64,000 bases of DNA from contig NZ_BAAAYL010000001.1 in assembly GCF_039536205.1 (NCBI RefSeq), forward strand, positions 2,480,001 to 2,544,000. The letters are read 5' to 3'. The notes below the pieces were generated by a model. The model was not told where the DNA came from. It made no database searches and worked only from the letters and a program-made list of their open reading frames with translations. Positions 28,329 to 37,973 of the stretch are shown piece by piece (the first letter of the stretch is position 1; every line of letters begins with the position of its first letter). Both the position numbers and the translations under genes were made by a program. This DNA is from Streptomyces sannanensis. Lineage in GTDB: Bacteria; Actinomycetota; Actinomycetes; Streptomycetales; Streptomycetaceae.

Positions 28329-30704
28329 ATGACCGGCACCGCACCCGGGACCCCGGCCGCAACCACCGGAACCTCCCGAGTCGAGCTCTCCATCGGCGGG
28401 ATGACCTGCGCCTCCTGCGCGGCCCGTATCGAGAGGAAGCTGAACCGCATGGCCGGCGTGACCGCCACGGTGAACTTCGCCACCGAGAAGGCCCGCGTCG
28501 ACTACGCCGACGGCACCGCGGTCTCGGATCTGATCGCGCTGGTCGAGAAGACGGGCTACACCGCCGAGCCGTTCGTACCGCCACCGGTCCCGGACCGCCC
28601 CGCGGCGGGCACGACGGCGCCGGCGGCGGGCGGGCCGAGGGCCGGGACCCGGCCCCCGAAACCGGCCGTGCCGCCCGACGGCACGGCGCGGCCGGCGCCC
28701 GCCGATGCGCGGGCCGCGGCCGACGAGCGGGCCCGCGGCGCGCTCGCCGCGCTGCGGCAACGGGTGACGGTGTGCGCCGTGCTCGCCGCACCCGTGGTCG
28801 TACTCGCCATGGTGCCCTCGCTGCAGTTCGACAACTGGCAGTGGCTCTCGCTGACCCTCGCCGCGCCGGTCGCGGTCTGGGGCGCGCTCCCCTTCCACCG
28901 TGCCGCCTGGACCAATCTCCGGCACGGCGCGGCCACCATGGACACCCTGGTGTCGGTCGGCACACTCGCCGCCTTCGGCTGGTCGCTGTGGGCGCTGTTC
29001 TTCGGGCACGCGGGCATGCCCGGTATGCGGCACAGCTTCGAGCTCACCCTCTCGCGCACCGAGGGAACCTCGACGATCTATCTCGAGGTCGCCGCGGGCG
29101 TGGTGACGTTCATCCTGCTCGGCCGCTACCTGGAGGCACGCTCCAAGCGCCGGGCGGGCGCCGCGCTCCGGGCGCTGATGGAGCTCGGCGCCAAGGACGT
29201 CGCGGTCCTTCGCGACAACACCGAGGTGCGCGTTCCCGTCACCGAACTCTCCGTCGGCGACCGGTTCGTCGTACGCCCCGGGGAGAAGATCGCCACGGAC
29301 GGCACCGTCGTCGAGGGTGTCTCGGCCGTGGACGCGTCGATGCTCACCGGCGAGTCCGTGCCCGTGGACGTGACCGCGGGGGACACCGTCGCCGGTGCCA
29401 CCGTGAACACCGCCGGGCGGCTGGTCGTCGAGGCGGCCCGGGTCGGCGCCGACACACAGCTCGCCCGGATGGCCCAGCTGGTGGAGGACGCGCAGAACGG
29501 CAAGGCCGAGGTGCAGCGTCTGGCCGACCGGATTTCGGCGGTCTTCGTGCCCGCCGTGATGCTGATCGCGCTCGGCACGCTGGCCGGCTGGCTGCTCGTC
29601 ACCGGCAACGCGACCGCCGCCTTCACGGCCGCCGTCGCCGTGCTGGTCATCGCCTGCCCGTGCGCGCTGGGCCTGGCCACTCCGACCGCGCTGATGGTCG
29701 GTACGGGCAGGGGTGCCCAGCTCGGCATCCTCATCAAGGGCCCCGAGGTACTGGAGTCGACCCGCCGGATCGACACGATCGTGCTGGACAAGACCGGTAC
29801 GGTCACCACCGGCCGGATGACGCTGCTCGACGTCCATGTCGCGGAGGGCGAGGACGAGAAACAGGTGCTGCGCCTCGCCGGCGCCCTGGAGCACGCCTCC
29901 GAGCACCCCGTCGCCCAGGCCGTCGCCACCGCCGCCGCCGAGCAGGCGGGCCCGCTGCCCGTGCCGGAGGACTTCGCCGGAGTTCCCGGACTCGGTGTGC
30001 AGGGCGTCGTCGAGGGCCACGCGGTGCTCGTCGGCCGAGAGAAGCTGCTCGCGAACGCCGGAGTGGTGCTGCCGGCCACCCTGGCGGCCACCCTGGCCGA
30101 GGCCGAGGCGGCGGGACGTACGGCGGTCACGGTCGCCTGGGACGGCGAGGCACGGGCTGTCCTCACCGTGGCCGACGCGGTCAAGACCACCAGCGCCGAG
30201 GCGGTGGAACGGCTGCGCGGCCTGGGTCTCACGCCGGTGCTGCTGACCGGCGACAACAAGGCCGTCGCCGAGTCGGTCGCCCGGGAGACGGGCATCGACG
30301 AGGTGATCGCCGAGGTGCTGCCGCAGGACAAGGTGGACGTCGTCAAGAAGCTCCAGGCCGAGGGCCGTACGGTCGCCATGGTCGGCGACGGCGTCAACGA
30401 CGCCGCCGCGCTGGCCCAGGCCGACCTGGGGCTCGCGATGGGCACGGGCACGGACGCGGCGATCGAGGCCGGCGACCTGACGCTCGTACGGGGCGACCTC
30501 CGGGTGGCCGCGGACGCCATCCGGCTGTCCCGCCGCACACTGGCCACGATCAAGGGCAATCTCTTCTGGGCCTTCGGCTACAACGTGGCCGCGCTGCCGC
30601 TCGCCGCGGCCGGCCTGCTCAATCCGATGATCGCCGGATTCGCGATGGCGGCCTCTTCCCTCTTCGTGGTCACCAACAGCCTGCGGCTGCGGACCTTCAC
30701 ATAG
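28329..30704 (+). CDS. copA: Copper-exporting P1B-type ATPase
   Basis: 791 residues. One N-terminal HMA domain (GMTCASC, Cys27/Cys30), an Ala/Pro-rich linker at about 90-140, then eight TM segments. Other marks: the actuator motif LTGESVPV, the metal-binding CPC in [14 protein letters not shown], phosphorylation site DKTGT, ATP-site HP in EHPVAQ, and [10 protein letters not shown]. The CPC together with N, Y and S residues in the last helices is typical of Cu(I) exporters. Co-transcribed with copZ under the CsoR-type operator. Confidence 0.96.
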   Translation: MTGTAPGTPAATTGTSRVELSIGGMTCASCAARIERKLNRMAGVTATVNFATEKARVDYADGTAVSDLIALVEKTGYTAEPFVPPPVPDRPAAGTTAPAAGGPRAGTRPPKPAVPPDGTARPAPADARAAADERARGALAALRQRVTVCAVLAAPVVVLAMVPSLQFDNWQWLSLTLAAPVAVWGALPFHRAAWTNLRHGAATMDTLVSVGTLAAFGWSLWALFFGHAGMPGMRHSFELTLSRTEGTSTIYLEVAAGVVTFILLGRYLEARSKRRAGAALRALMELGAKDVAVLRDNTEVRVPVTELSVGDRFVVRPGEKIATDGTVVEGVSAVDASMLTGESVPVDVTAGDTVAGATVNTAGRLVVEAARVGADTQLARMAQLVEDAQNGKAEVQRLADRISAVFVPAVMLIALGTLAGWLLVTGNATAAFTAAVAVLVIACPCALGLATPTALMVGTGRGAQLGILIKGPEVLESTRRIDTIVLDKTGTVTTGRMTLLDVHVAEGEDEKQVLRLAGALEHASEHPVAQAVATAAAEQAGPLPVPEDFAGVPGLGVQGVVEGHAVLVGREKLLANAGVVLPATLAATLAEAEAAGRTAVTVAWDGEARAVLTVADAVKTTSAEAVERLRGLGLTPVLLTGDNKAVAESVARETGIDEVIAEVLPQDKVDVVKKLQAEGRTVAMVGDGVNDAAALAQADLGLAMGTGTDAAIEAGDLTLVRGDLRVAADAIRLSRRTLATIKGNLFWAFGYNVAALPLAAAGLLNPMIAGFAMAASSLFVVTNSLRLRTFT

Positions 30705-31044
30705 CCCACACAAAGAGACCTAGATCACAGGAATTTTGGGGTAACCATCCTCGGAACCTGGGAGTCTAAGAGGGCGATGCCACGGATGTCTTGGGGGACG
30801 TCCATGGAATGTCTTGGGGGACGTTCCAGGCAAGCGTTGGCCGGGGCACGTGCACCGGGGAGCTTTGAGCGGCCCTCCCGTGCTACGTACCCCGGCAGTC
30901 AGCGCCCGCAGACGCCCGGCCCGGATCCCGTGGGGGGAATCCGCGCTCGGGATATGGGAAGCGCCCCGACCGTCGACCCGTGGGGGGATCGGCGGGGGGG
31001 CGCTTCTCTCTATCGAGCGGAGCTCCTGTCCGAGGCCGGACGGC
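30705..31044. other. Intergenic region with a short direct repeat and an unexplained ORF start
   Basis: The sequence GTCTTGGGGGACGT occurs twice, at about 30788 and 30810. An ATG at 30777 follows a purine-rich AAGAGGG and opens a 104-codon ORF that runs into the 90-bp array. Its composition does not resemble a known protein. It may be a truncated gene start; not called. Confidence 0.4.
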
Positions 31045-31360
31045 TCAGCGGGCCTCGACCGGAACAAAGTCACGCTCGACCACACCCGTGACCGTGTCGG
31101 CCCGGGGGACGCCCCCCGGCCCCCCGGCACTCACTCAGCGGGCCTCGACCGGAACAAAGTCACGCTCGACCACACCCGTGACCGTGTCGGCCCGGGGGAC
31201 GCCCCCCGGACCCCCGGCACTCACTCAGCGGGCCTCGACCGGAACGAAGTCACGCTCGACCACACCCGTGACCGTGTCGGCCCGGGGGACGCCCCCCGGA
31301 CCCCCGGCACTCACTCAGCGGGCCTCGACCGGAACGAAGTCACGCTCGACCACACCCGTG
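31045..31360. repeat. 90-bp tandem array derived from the 3' end of citA
   Basis: Units start at 31045, 31135, 31225 and 31315, each beginning TCAGCGGGCCTCGACC. The fourth is the actual citA end (reverse-complement of codons for VVERDFVPVEAR plus stop). Each extra copy carries those codons and stop plus a 45-bp spacer with a G/C hairpin (CCCGGGGGAC...CCCCCCGG). Copies 1-2 have AACAAAG where copies 3-4 have AACGAAG. Confidence 0.95.
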
Positions 31361-32604
31361 TAGATCTGGCGCGGGCGGCCGATACGGGAACCCGGCTCCT
31401 TGATCATCTCGTGCCACTGGGCGATCCAGCCGGGGAGACGGCCGAGCGCGAACAGCACGGTGAACATCTCGGTCGGGAAGCCCATGGCCCGGTAGATCAG
31501 GCCGGTGTAGAAGTCGACGTTCGGGTAGAGGTTCCGCGAGACGAAGTAGTCGTCGGAGAGCGCGTGCTCCTCCAGCTTCAGCGCGATGTCCAGCAGCTCG
31601 TCGGACTTGCCGAGGGCCGAGAGGACATCGTGCGCCGCCGCCTTGATGATCTTCGCCCGGGGGTCGAAGCTCTTGTAGACGCGGTGGCCGAAGCCCATCA
31701 GGCGGACGCCGTCCTCCTTGTTCTTCACCTTGCGGATGAAGGCGTCGACATCGCCGCCGTTGGCCTGGATGCCCTCGAGCATCTCCAGCACCGACTGGTT
31801 GGCACCGCCGTGCAGAGGGCCCCACAGGGCGCTGATGCCGGCCGAGATCGAGGCGAACATGTTCGCCTGCGAGGAGCCCACCAGACGCACGGTGGAGGTC
31901 GAACAGTTCTGCTCGTGGTCCGCGTGCAGGATCAGCAGCTTGTCGAGCGCCGCGACGACGACCGGGTCGAGCTCGTACTCCTGCGCCGGGACCGAGAAGG
32001 TCATCCGCAGGAAGTTCTCGACGTACCCGAGGTCGTTGCGCGGGTAGACGAAGGGGTGACCGATCGACTTCTTGTAGGCGTACGCCGCGATCGTCGGCAG
32101 CTTGGCGATCAGCCGGATCGTCGACAGGTAGCGCTGCTTCTCGTCGAACGGGTTGTGGCTGTCCTGGTAGAAGGTGGACAGCGCGCTGACCACGGAGGAC
32201 AGCATGGCCATCGGGTGGGCGTCGCGCGGGAAGCCGTCGAAGAACCGCTTGACGTCCTCGTGCAGCAGGGTGTGCTGCGTGATGTCGTTCTTGAACCCGG
32301 CGAGCTGGTCGACCGTGGGAAGCTCACCGTTGATCAGCAAGTAGGCCACCTCGAGGAAGGTGGAACGCTCCGCCAGCTGCTCGATCGGGTAACCGCGGTA
32401 GCGCAGGATGCCCTGTTCGCCGTCGAGATAGGTGATCGCGGATTTATACGCGGCGGTGTTGCCGTAACCGCTGTCCAGAGTCACCAGACCGGTCTGGGCG
32501 CGGAGCTTCCCGATGTCGAAGCCCTTGTCGCCGACGGTGCTGTCGACCACCGGGTAGGTGTACTCGCCGTCGCCGTACCGCAGTACTACAGAGTTGTCGC
32601 TCAC
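31315..32604 (-). CDS. citA: Citrate synthase
   Basis: 429 residues from GTG 32604 (GAGGGAAG upstream), the normal length of Streptomyces CitA. It condenses oxaloacetate and acetyl-CoA at the entry of the TCA cycle. Catalytic elements are HADHEQNCSTSTVRLV, WGPLHGGANQ, the MGFGHRVYKSFDPRA loop, and the C-terminal RPRQIYTG. The gene is monocistronic. Its 3' end has been tandemly copied into the downstream DNA, so its terminator region is abnormal (see the repeat entry). Confidence 0.97.
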   Translation of the reverse strand: MSDNSVVLRYGDGEYTYPVVDSTVGDKGFDIGKLRAQTGLVTLDSGYGNTAAYKSAITYLDGEQGILRYRGYPIEQLAERSTFLEVAYLLINGELPTVDQLAGFKNDITQHTLLHEDVKRFFDGFPRDAHPMAMLSSVVSALSTFYQDSHNPFDEKQRYLSTIRLIAKLPTIAAYAYKKSIGHPFVYPRNDLGYVENFLRMTFSVPAQEYELDPVVVAALDKLLILHADHEQNCSTSTVRLVGSSQANMFASISAGISALWGPLHGGANQSVLEMLEGIQANGGDVDAFIRKVKNKEDGVRLMGFGHRVYKSFDPRAKIIKAAAHDVLSALGKSDELLDIALKLEEHALSDDYFVSRNLYPNVDFYTGLIYRAMGFPTEMFTVLFALGRLPGWIAQWHEMIKEPGSRIGRPRQIYTGVVERDFVPVEAR

Positions 32605-32761
32605 GTCTTCCCTCACCGACGTAGTGCCTCATCTTCGAGGTGCCCTGACTGTCTCTACCATCCCCCATTTGGCTCAGGAGAGTGCACTCGGGGTCGGCCA
32701 TTAGACCTATCGGCGGCACTCAGTGCCGTCAACCTGCACATCCTGCCCCCTTCGCCCCGGT

Positions 32762-35089
32762 TCAGGAAAGTCCCCGGTGATCTTTCCCGCCGCCTTGGGG
32801 TCCCCCCTGCTCATGGGGGTCCCCCCGCTCGAGCGAAGCCGAGGGTGGGGGAGAAGCCGAGAGCTTGGGGGGAACTCCGGAGAGCCGGTGAGCCAGCGCC
32901 GTACAGCGCTTACCCGCTGATCCAGTGCGCACCGCCTGGCCTATGGCCTTGCGGGAGCCGACCAGCACAACGAGCTTCTTGGCTCGCGTGACGGCCGTGT
33001 ACAGCAGGTTCCGCTGGAGCATCATCCAGGCGCCGGTGGTGACGGGGATCACCACAGCCGGATACTCGCTGCCCTGCGAGCGATGAATGGTCACGGCGTA
33101 GGCATGTGCCAACTCGTCCAGCTCGTCGAAGTCGTACGGCACCTCCTCGTCCTCGTCCGTCAGCACCGTCAGACGCTGATCGACCAGGTCGAGCGAGGTG
33201 ACCACGCCCACGGTGCCGTTGAAGACGCCGTTCTTGCCCTTGTCGTAATTGTTGCGAATCTGCGTGACCTTGTCGCCCACGCGGAAGACCCGGCCGCCGA
33301 ACCTCTTCTCCTGAAGGTCCGGGCGGGCGGGGGTGATCGCCTGCTGAAGCAGTCCGTTGAGGGTGCCCGCGCCCGCCGGGCCGCGGTGCATGGGGGCCAG
33401 CACCTGGACGTCCCGCCGCGGATCGAGCCCGAACTTGGCCGGAAGTCGTCGCGCCGCCACATCCACGGCGAGCCGCCCGGCCTCCTCCGTGTCGTCCTCC
33501 ACGAAGAGGAAGAAGTCGTTCAGCCCCTGGGTGATCGGCGGCACCCCGGAGTTGATCCGGTGCGCGTTCGTGACCACGCCGGACTGCTGGGCCTGCCGGA
33601 AAATCCGGGTGAGCCGGACGTTCGGCACCGGACCGCCGTCCGCGAGCAGATCCCGCAGCACCTCGCCCGCGCCGACCGAGGGCAGCTGGTCCACATCCCC
33701 CACCATCAGCAGATGGGCACCCGGCGCCACGGCCTTGACCAGTTTGTTCGCCAGCAGGAGATCGAGCATCGACGCCTCGTCCACGACGACGAGATCGGCG
33801 TCCAGCGGCCGGTCCCGGTCGTATGCCGCGTCACCGCCCGGCTTGAGCTCCAGCAGCCGGTGCACGGTGGACGCCTCGGCGCCGGTCAGCTCGGCCAGCC
33901 GCTTGGCCGCCCGGCCGGTGGGTGCGGCCAGCACCACCTTGGCCTTCTTGGCCCGGGCCAGCTCGACCACGGACCGCACGGTGAAGGACTTTCCGCAGCC
34001 CGGGCCGCCGGTCAGCACGGCGACCTTGCTGGTGAGCGCCAGCCTGACCGCCTGCTCCTGCTCCGGGGCGAGCGAGGCACCGGTACGGTCCGCGAGCCAG
34101 GCCAGCGCCTTGTCCCAGGCCACGTCCTGGAACGCCGGCATCCGGTCGTCGTCCGTCCGCAGCAGTCGCTGCACCTGAGCCGCGAGCGAGATCTCGGCAC
34201 GGTGGAACGGCACCAGGTACACGGCGGTGACCGGCTCCCCGCCGTCCGGGCCCGGCACCCGCTCCCGTACGACTCCCTCCTCGTCCGCGAGTTCGGCGAG
34301 GCAGTCGATGACCAGGCCGGTGTCCACCTGGAGCAGCTTCACCGAGTCGGCGATCAGCCGCTCCTCGGGCAGGAAGCAGTGCCCCTGGTCCGTCGACTGC
34401 GACAGCGCGTACTGCAGTCCCGCCTTGACCCGGTCCGGGCTGTCGTGCGGAATGCCCACCGCCTGCGCGATCCGGTCCGCGGTGAGGAAGCCGATGCCCC
34501 AGACATCGGCGGCCAGCCGGTACGGCTCGTTCTTCACCACCGAGATCGAGGCGTCGCCGTACTGCTTGTAGATGCGCACGGCGATCGATGTCGACACCCC
34601 CACCCCCTGGAGGAAGACCATGACCTCCTTGATGGCCTTCTGCTCCTCCCAGGCCGCGCCGATCAGCTTCGTCCGCTTCGGGCCGAGGCCCGGCACCTCG
34701 ATCAGCCGCTTCGGCTCCCGCTCGATCACCTCCAGCGTGTCGAGGCCGAAGTGCTCCACGATCCGCTCGGCGATCCTCGGCCCGATGCCCTTGATCAGAC
34801 CGGAGCCGAGGTAGCGGCGTATGCCCTGGATGGTGGCCGGCAGCAGAGTCGTGTAGTTCTCCACGGTGAACTGCTTGCCGTACTGCGGATGGGAGCCCCA
34901 GCGGCCCTCCATCCGCAGCGACTCCCCCGGCTGCGCGCCGAGCAACGAGCCGACCACCGTGAGGAGATCAGCGGCGCCACGCCCCGTATCCACCCGGGCG
35001 ACGGTGTACCCGTTCTCCTCATTGGCATAGGTGATCCGCTCCAGGACACCAGTGACTTCACAAAGCCCTGGACGGCTCGGCTCGCTCAC
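32762..35089 (-). CDS. RecD2-type SF1B DNA helicase with repeat-derived C-terminal tail
   Basis: 775 residues. The N-terminal OB-like region is followed by tandem helix-hairpin-helix motifs (KGIGPRIAERI, VPGLGPKRTKLI), then a UvrD/RecD helicase core. Walker A GGPGCGKS is at 361-368, Walker B VVVDEASMLD, motif III GDVDQLPSVG, and late motifs AYAVTIHRSQGSEYPAV and LLYTAVTRAK. RecD2 unwinds 5'-to-3' and acts in recombination/repair without RecBC. The last ~37 residues (Pro/Ser/Gly-rich) are encoded by the G/C-run hairpin repeat at 32796-32872, so the original stop was probably lost. GTG start after GGTGAC. Confidence 0.93.
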   Translation of the reverse strand: MSEPSRPGLCEVTGVLERITYANEENGYTVARVDTGRGAADLLTVVGSLLGAQPGESLRMEGRWGSHPQYGKQFTVENYTTLLPATIQGIRRYLGSGLIKGIGPRIAERIVEHFGLDTLEVIEREPKRLIEVPGLGPKRTKLIGAAWEEQKAIKEVMVFLQGVGVSTSIAVRIYKQYGDASISVVKNEPYRLAADVWGIGFLTADRIAQAVGIPHDSPDRVKAGLQYALSQSTDQGHCFLPEERLIADSVKLLQVDTGLVIDCLAELADEEGVVRERVPGPDGGEPVTAVYLVPFHRAEISLAAQVQRLLRTDDDRMPAFQDVAWDKALAWLADRTGASLAPEQEQAVRLALTSKVAVLTGGPGCGKSFTVRSVVELARAKKAKVVLAAPTGRAAKRLAELTGAEASTVHRLLELKPGGDAAYDRDRPLDADLVVVDEASMLDLLLANKLVKAVAPGAHLLMVGDVDQLPSVGAGEVLRDLLADGGPVPNVRLTRIFRQAQQSGVVTNAHRINSGVPPITQGLNDFFLFVEDDTEEAGRLAVDVAARRLPAKFGLDPRRDVQVLAPMHRGPAGAGTLNGLLQQAITPARPDLQEKRFGGRVFRVGDKVTQIRNNYDKGKNGVFNGTVGVVTSLDLVDQRLTVLTDEDEEVPYDFDELDELAHAYAVTIHRSQGSEYPAVVIPVTTGAWMMLQRNLLYTAVTRAKKLVVLVGSRKAIGQAVRTGSAGKRCTALAHRLSGVPPKLSASPPPSASLERGDPHEQGGPQGGGKDHRGLS
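32796..32872. repeat. G/C-run hairpin repeat extending the helicase reading frame
   Basis: GGGGTCCCCCC, GGGGGTCCCCCC and GAGCGAAGCCGAGGGTGGGG elements. The same elements recur at 45057 and 54240. Confidence 0.8.
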
Positions 35090-35374
35090 GTCACCACCCC
35101 CGCGTGACGTGGGTCACGTTTGTTTGGTGATGTGGGATCCGCTCCAGGACCCCTTCGACCACCGACAGACTGGACATGCCCCGACGCTACCGCCCGGGTC
35201 CGACAGTGCGGCCGGCCTGGGGGGAACATCAAGGAGGCCCGGTCTTTCGACCGGGCCCCTCAACTCCCCTCCCACTTCATCGGGGCTTCCCGATCCCCCC
35301 AGATCCCCCTCCCGGAAGCCCCGACGCCATGTACGACCACCGTCACCCCGGAAGGGTTGTACGGTCGCGGGCAG
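35090..35374. other. Helicase upstream region
   Basis: Contains the helicase promoter, a second GATCCGCTCCAGGA copy (first at about 35034 inside the gene) and the hairpin at 35236-35257. No gene seen. Confidence 0.5.
35236..35257. terminator. Perfect 9-bp hairpin
   Basis: GGCCCGGTC-TTTC-GACCGGGCC. Likely transcription terminator facing the decayed isomerase remnant. Confidence 0.65.
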
Positions 35375-35565
35375 TTATTTTGCAGGTTGTTCTTCCGGGA
35401 TCCCGGTATGCCGCGGGAAGCGGGCGAGCGTCACCTCCAGGACCTCCAGTCCGTCCGCGCCCACAGCCCCTCGTGGAACAACTCCACCTCGACCGGGCCG
35501 TCGTACCCCGCCGCCGTCACCGGCTCGCACCAGGCCCGCAGATCGATCGCGCCGTCGCCGAGCCG
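35375..35565 (-). pseudogene. Sugar-phosphate isomerase/epimerase C-terminal remnant A, frameshifted
   Basis: The minus strand from 35565 encodes GDGAIDLRAWCEPVTAAGYD then GPVEVELFHEGLWA, the last strand-helix of an AP-endonuclease-2 TIM barrel. The frame then breaks near 35465. The neighbouring frame continues sensibly as DGLEVLEVTLARFPRH to a stop at 35375, indicating a frameshift. No N-terminal part exists upstream; instead a plus-strand fragment begins at 35585. Confidence 0.7.
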
Positions 35566-35584
35566 GCCCCGTCCGTGGCTGGGC

Positions 35585-35860
35585 GGCGAGAAGCCCGCCG
35601 CCACCCATGCCGCGCTCACCCCGCACCTCGGCTGTGTCCAGGTCAAGGACATCGCCTCGGCCGGCGACCTGACCCCGCTGCCGCTCGGCACGGGCGTACT
35701 GCCGCTCGCCGAGTGCCTGGCCGCGCTCAGCCCCGGGGGCCGGCTGTGCCGGGAGTACGAGAAGCGCCGGCATCCTCGGGCCGCGGGCCTGCCTCCGCTG
35801 CTGACGCCGGGCCGGGAGTACCTGGAGCGGCTGCTCGCGGGGCTCGCGCGAGCGAGGTGA
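35585..35860 (+). pseudogene. Sugar-phosphate isomerase/epimerase C-terminal remnant B
   Basis: 91 residues without a start codon: TPHLGCVQVKDIASAGDLTP, LPLGTGVLPLAECLAAL, REYEKRRHPRAAGLPPLL. This is the end of another TIM-barrel isomerase/epimerase (the VxVKD and PLGxG metal/substrate motifs). It ends at TGA 35858-35860. The 5' two-thirds are missing. Its 3' end overlaps the antisense tail of the EamA gene. Confidence 0.7.
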
Positions 35861-36692
35861 GCGCCACACCGCCGACAAGCAGGACGGCGGCGCACCAGCG
35901 CAGCGGACTGACGGCCTCGCCGAGCAGCAGCGCGGCCGACGACATCCCGAACACGGGCACCAGCAGGGTGAACGGCGCCACAGTGGAGGCCGGGTAGCGG
36001 CGCAGCAGGAAGCCCCAGGCGCCGAAGCCGAAGACGGTGGAGATCCAGGCGACGTAGACCAGAGCTCCCGCGCCCGACCAGTCCAGCCCGGCCAGCGCCC
36101 GCGCGTCCCGCTCGGGCCCCTCGAAGAGCAGCGAGAGCGCGAGCAGCGGCAGTACGGGCACGGTACTGACCCACACCATGAAGTTGAGCGCGTCGGGCGG
36201 GGCGGCCTTGCGGGTCAGCACATTCGACACGCCCCAGCACGCCGCCGCCGCGACGACCAGCGCGAAGCCGAGAACGGGCCCGCCCAGCCCCTCGTCCACG
36301 GCCGCGACCGCGATGCCGACGAGGGCGACGGCCATGCCCAGCAGCCTGACCCGGCCGGGGCGTTCGTCGAGCACGACGGCCGCGACGAGGGCCGTGAAGA
36401 CGGCCTGGATCTGGAGGACCAGGGAGGACAGTCCGGCCGGCATGCCCTGGTCCATGCCGATGAAGAGCAGCCCGAACTTGGCGACGCCGAGCGCGGCCCC
36501 CACGCCCAGGATCCATCGCCATGCCACCTTCGGGCGCCCCACGAAGAACACGGCGGGCAGCGCCGCGACGACGAAACGCAGAGCGGAGAACAGCAGCGGC
36601 GGGAAGTGGTCGAGGCCGACCTCGACGACGACGAAGTTGACTCCCCAGACGGCCGCGACGACCACGGCGAGGGCAATGTGTGTGGGACGCAT
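35727..36692 (-). CDS. EamA/DMT-family metabolite exporter
   Basis: 321 residues from ATG 36692 (another ATG lies at 36719; neither has a strong Shine-Dalgarno). Ten membrane helices arranged as two EamA repeats, e.g. ALAVVVAAVWGVNFVVVEVG at the start and WGVSNVLTRKAAPPDALNFM opening the second half. DMT exporters expel amino acids or other metabolites. The last ~45 residues (Ala/Pro/Gly-rich) are read antisense through remnant B, so the original C-terminus may have been extended by the same rearrangement. The LysR gene is divergent 90 bp away and is the likely regulator. Confidence 0.9.
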   Translation of the reverse strand: MRPTHIALAVVVAAVWGVNFVVVEVGLDHFPPLLFSALRFVVAALPAVFFVGRPKVAWRWILGVGAALGVAKFGLLFIGMDQGMPAGLSSLVLQIQAVFTALVAAVVLDERPGRVRLLGMAVALVGIAVAAVDEGLGGPVLGFALVVAAAACWGVSNVLTRKAAPPDALNFMVWVSTVPVLPLLALSLLFEGPERDARALAGLDWSGAGALVYVAWISTVFGFGAWGFLLRRYPASTVAPFTLLVPVFGMSSAALLLGEAVSPLRWCAAVLLVGGVALTSLARAPRAAAPGTPGPASAAEAGPRPEDAGASRTPGTAGPRG

Positions 36693-36782
36693 GGACTGAG
36701 CATCGGGGCCAGGGACCATGTAGCACCAGCGCGGAGTTCTTCATGGTTGGATTGAGCAACACTTAAGAATGGAGGAGGCCGA

Positions 36783-37673
36783 GTGCTCGATCTGGCCCGG
36801 CTGCGCGCCCTGCACGCCGTATCCGTCCACGGTTCCGTCGCCGGCGCGGCCACCGCGCTCGGCTACACCCCGTCCGCCGTGTCGCAGCAGATCGCCAAGC
36901 TGGAGCGGGAGACCCGCACCACGCTGCTGGAACGCCGGGGCCGGGGCATCGCGCTCACCGAGGAGGCGCAGCATCTGGCCGCCACGGCCCAGGAGTTGCT
37001 CGCCATCGTGGAGCGCGCCGAGACCGCCCTGGAGGAGCGCAGGGGACTGCCGACCGGCCGGCTGACGATCGCCGCGTTCCCGTCGGCGGCGCGTGGACTG
37101 CTGCCGGGCGTACTGGCCGAGCTGGCGGTCCGTCATCCGTCCCTGGACACCCGGATGACGGAGGCCGACCCGCATCGGTCGGGCGATCTGGTGGCCAAGG
37201 GAGTGGTCGATCTGGCGGTCACCCACGACTGGGACATCGCGCCGCTGCCCTTGCCGGAGGGGGTCCAGCAGGCGGTGATCGGCGACGACCCGTGCGATGT
37301 GCTGGTACCGGAAGGACATCCGCTGGCGGCGCGTGACTTTGTACGGCGGGAGGATCTCGCCCACGAGCGCTGGATCACCCAGCCACCGGGGACCGTCTGC
37401 CACGACTGGCTGATGCGGACGCTGCGTTCCGCCGGGTACGAGCCGGACATCGCCCACCGGGCCGCGGAGAACCACACCCAGGTCGCGCTGGTGGCCGCGG
37501 GCCTGGGAGTCGCCCTGGTCCCCCGGCTCGGCCGGGGGCCGCTGCCGCCGGGCGTGTCGGCGGTGCGGCTGGCCCCGGTGCCGGTGCGCCGGCTGTACGC
37601 GTTGTGGCGTGCCGGGGCGGCACGCCGCCCGGCGATCCTGGAGGCGGTACGCACGCTCCAGGCGCACTTCTGA
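36783..37673 (+). CDS. LysR-family transcriptional regulator
   Basis: 296 residues; GTG 36783 with GGAGGAGG just upstream. The N-terminal winged HTH (LRALHAVSVHGSVAGAATAL, YTPSAVSQQIAKLERETRTT) is followed by a two-lobe effector domain (RLTIAAFPSAARGLLPG ... LVAAGLGVALVPRLG). LysR proteins bind a small inducer and usually control the divergent gene; here that is the EamA exporter. An ATTGAGCAACACTTAAGAAT stretch in the 90-bp promoter gap is the probable binding area. Confidence 0.93.
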   Translation: MLDLARLRALHAVSVHGSVAGAATALGYTPSAVSQQIAKLERETRTTLLERRGRGIALTEEAQHLAATAQELLAIVERAETALEERRGLPTGRLTIAAFPSAARGLLPGVLAELAVRHPSLDTRMTEADPHRSGDLVAKGVVDLAVTHDWDIAPLPLPEGVQQAVIGDDPCDVLVPEGHPLAARDFVRREDLAHERWITQPPGTVCHDWLMRTLRSAGYEPDIAHRAAENHTQVALVAAGLGVALVPRLGRGPLPPGVSAVRLAPVPVRRLYALWRAGAARRPAILEAVRTLQAHF

Positions 37674-37692
37674 GCACGGAGCCGACGAGGGA

Positions 37693-37733
37693 ACCGCCAC
37701 CGGCGCTTCGGAGGGGGGCGCGCCGGTGGCGGT
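37693..37733. terminator. Hairpin terminator after the LysR gene
   Basis: 13-bp arms ACCGCCACCGGCG (37693-37705) and CGCCGGTGGCGGT (37721-37733). The rest of the 300-bp gap to the next gene shows nothing further. Confidence 0.8.
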
Positions 37734-37973
37734 GTGCTGCCGGCCGCGGGCGGCAGGAGAGGGGAGTCAGCGTTCGCAGCCAGCAGCGAGAGCCGACACC
37801 GCCGACGGAGACTCTCCGGCAGCACGTCCCTTTGACGGACCGGCCCCCGAGTTGGTTCCCGTGAAAAGAACGCCTCCCGCGGCGGCAACCCTGCGCGGGC
37901 CCCCTTGACCGGCAATTACTTTCCGGATATCCGTGACTCCTTGGCAGTTTCCTTCAGCCCGGAAGGAGCGCAC

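Noticed and set aside
30777..31091. 104-codon ORF with a purine-rich leader after copA
   Set aside because: Tail lies in the 90-bp array and the composition fits no known protein; kept only as an intergenic note.
31045..31314. Possible CRISPR array
   Set aside because: Units are contiguous 90-bp duplications of citA coding sequence with no variable spacers and no cas genes.
30980..31363. Plus-strand ORF with a perfect 30-residue repeat
   Set aside because: It is the 90-bp citA-derived array read on the wrong strand; 90 is a multiple of three, so every frame stays open. No start signal.
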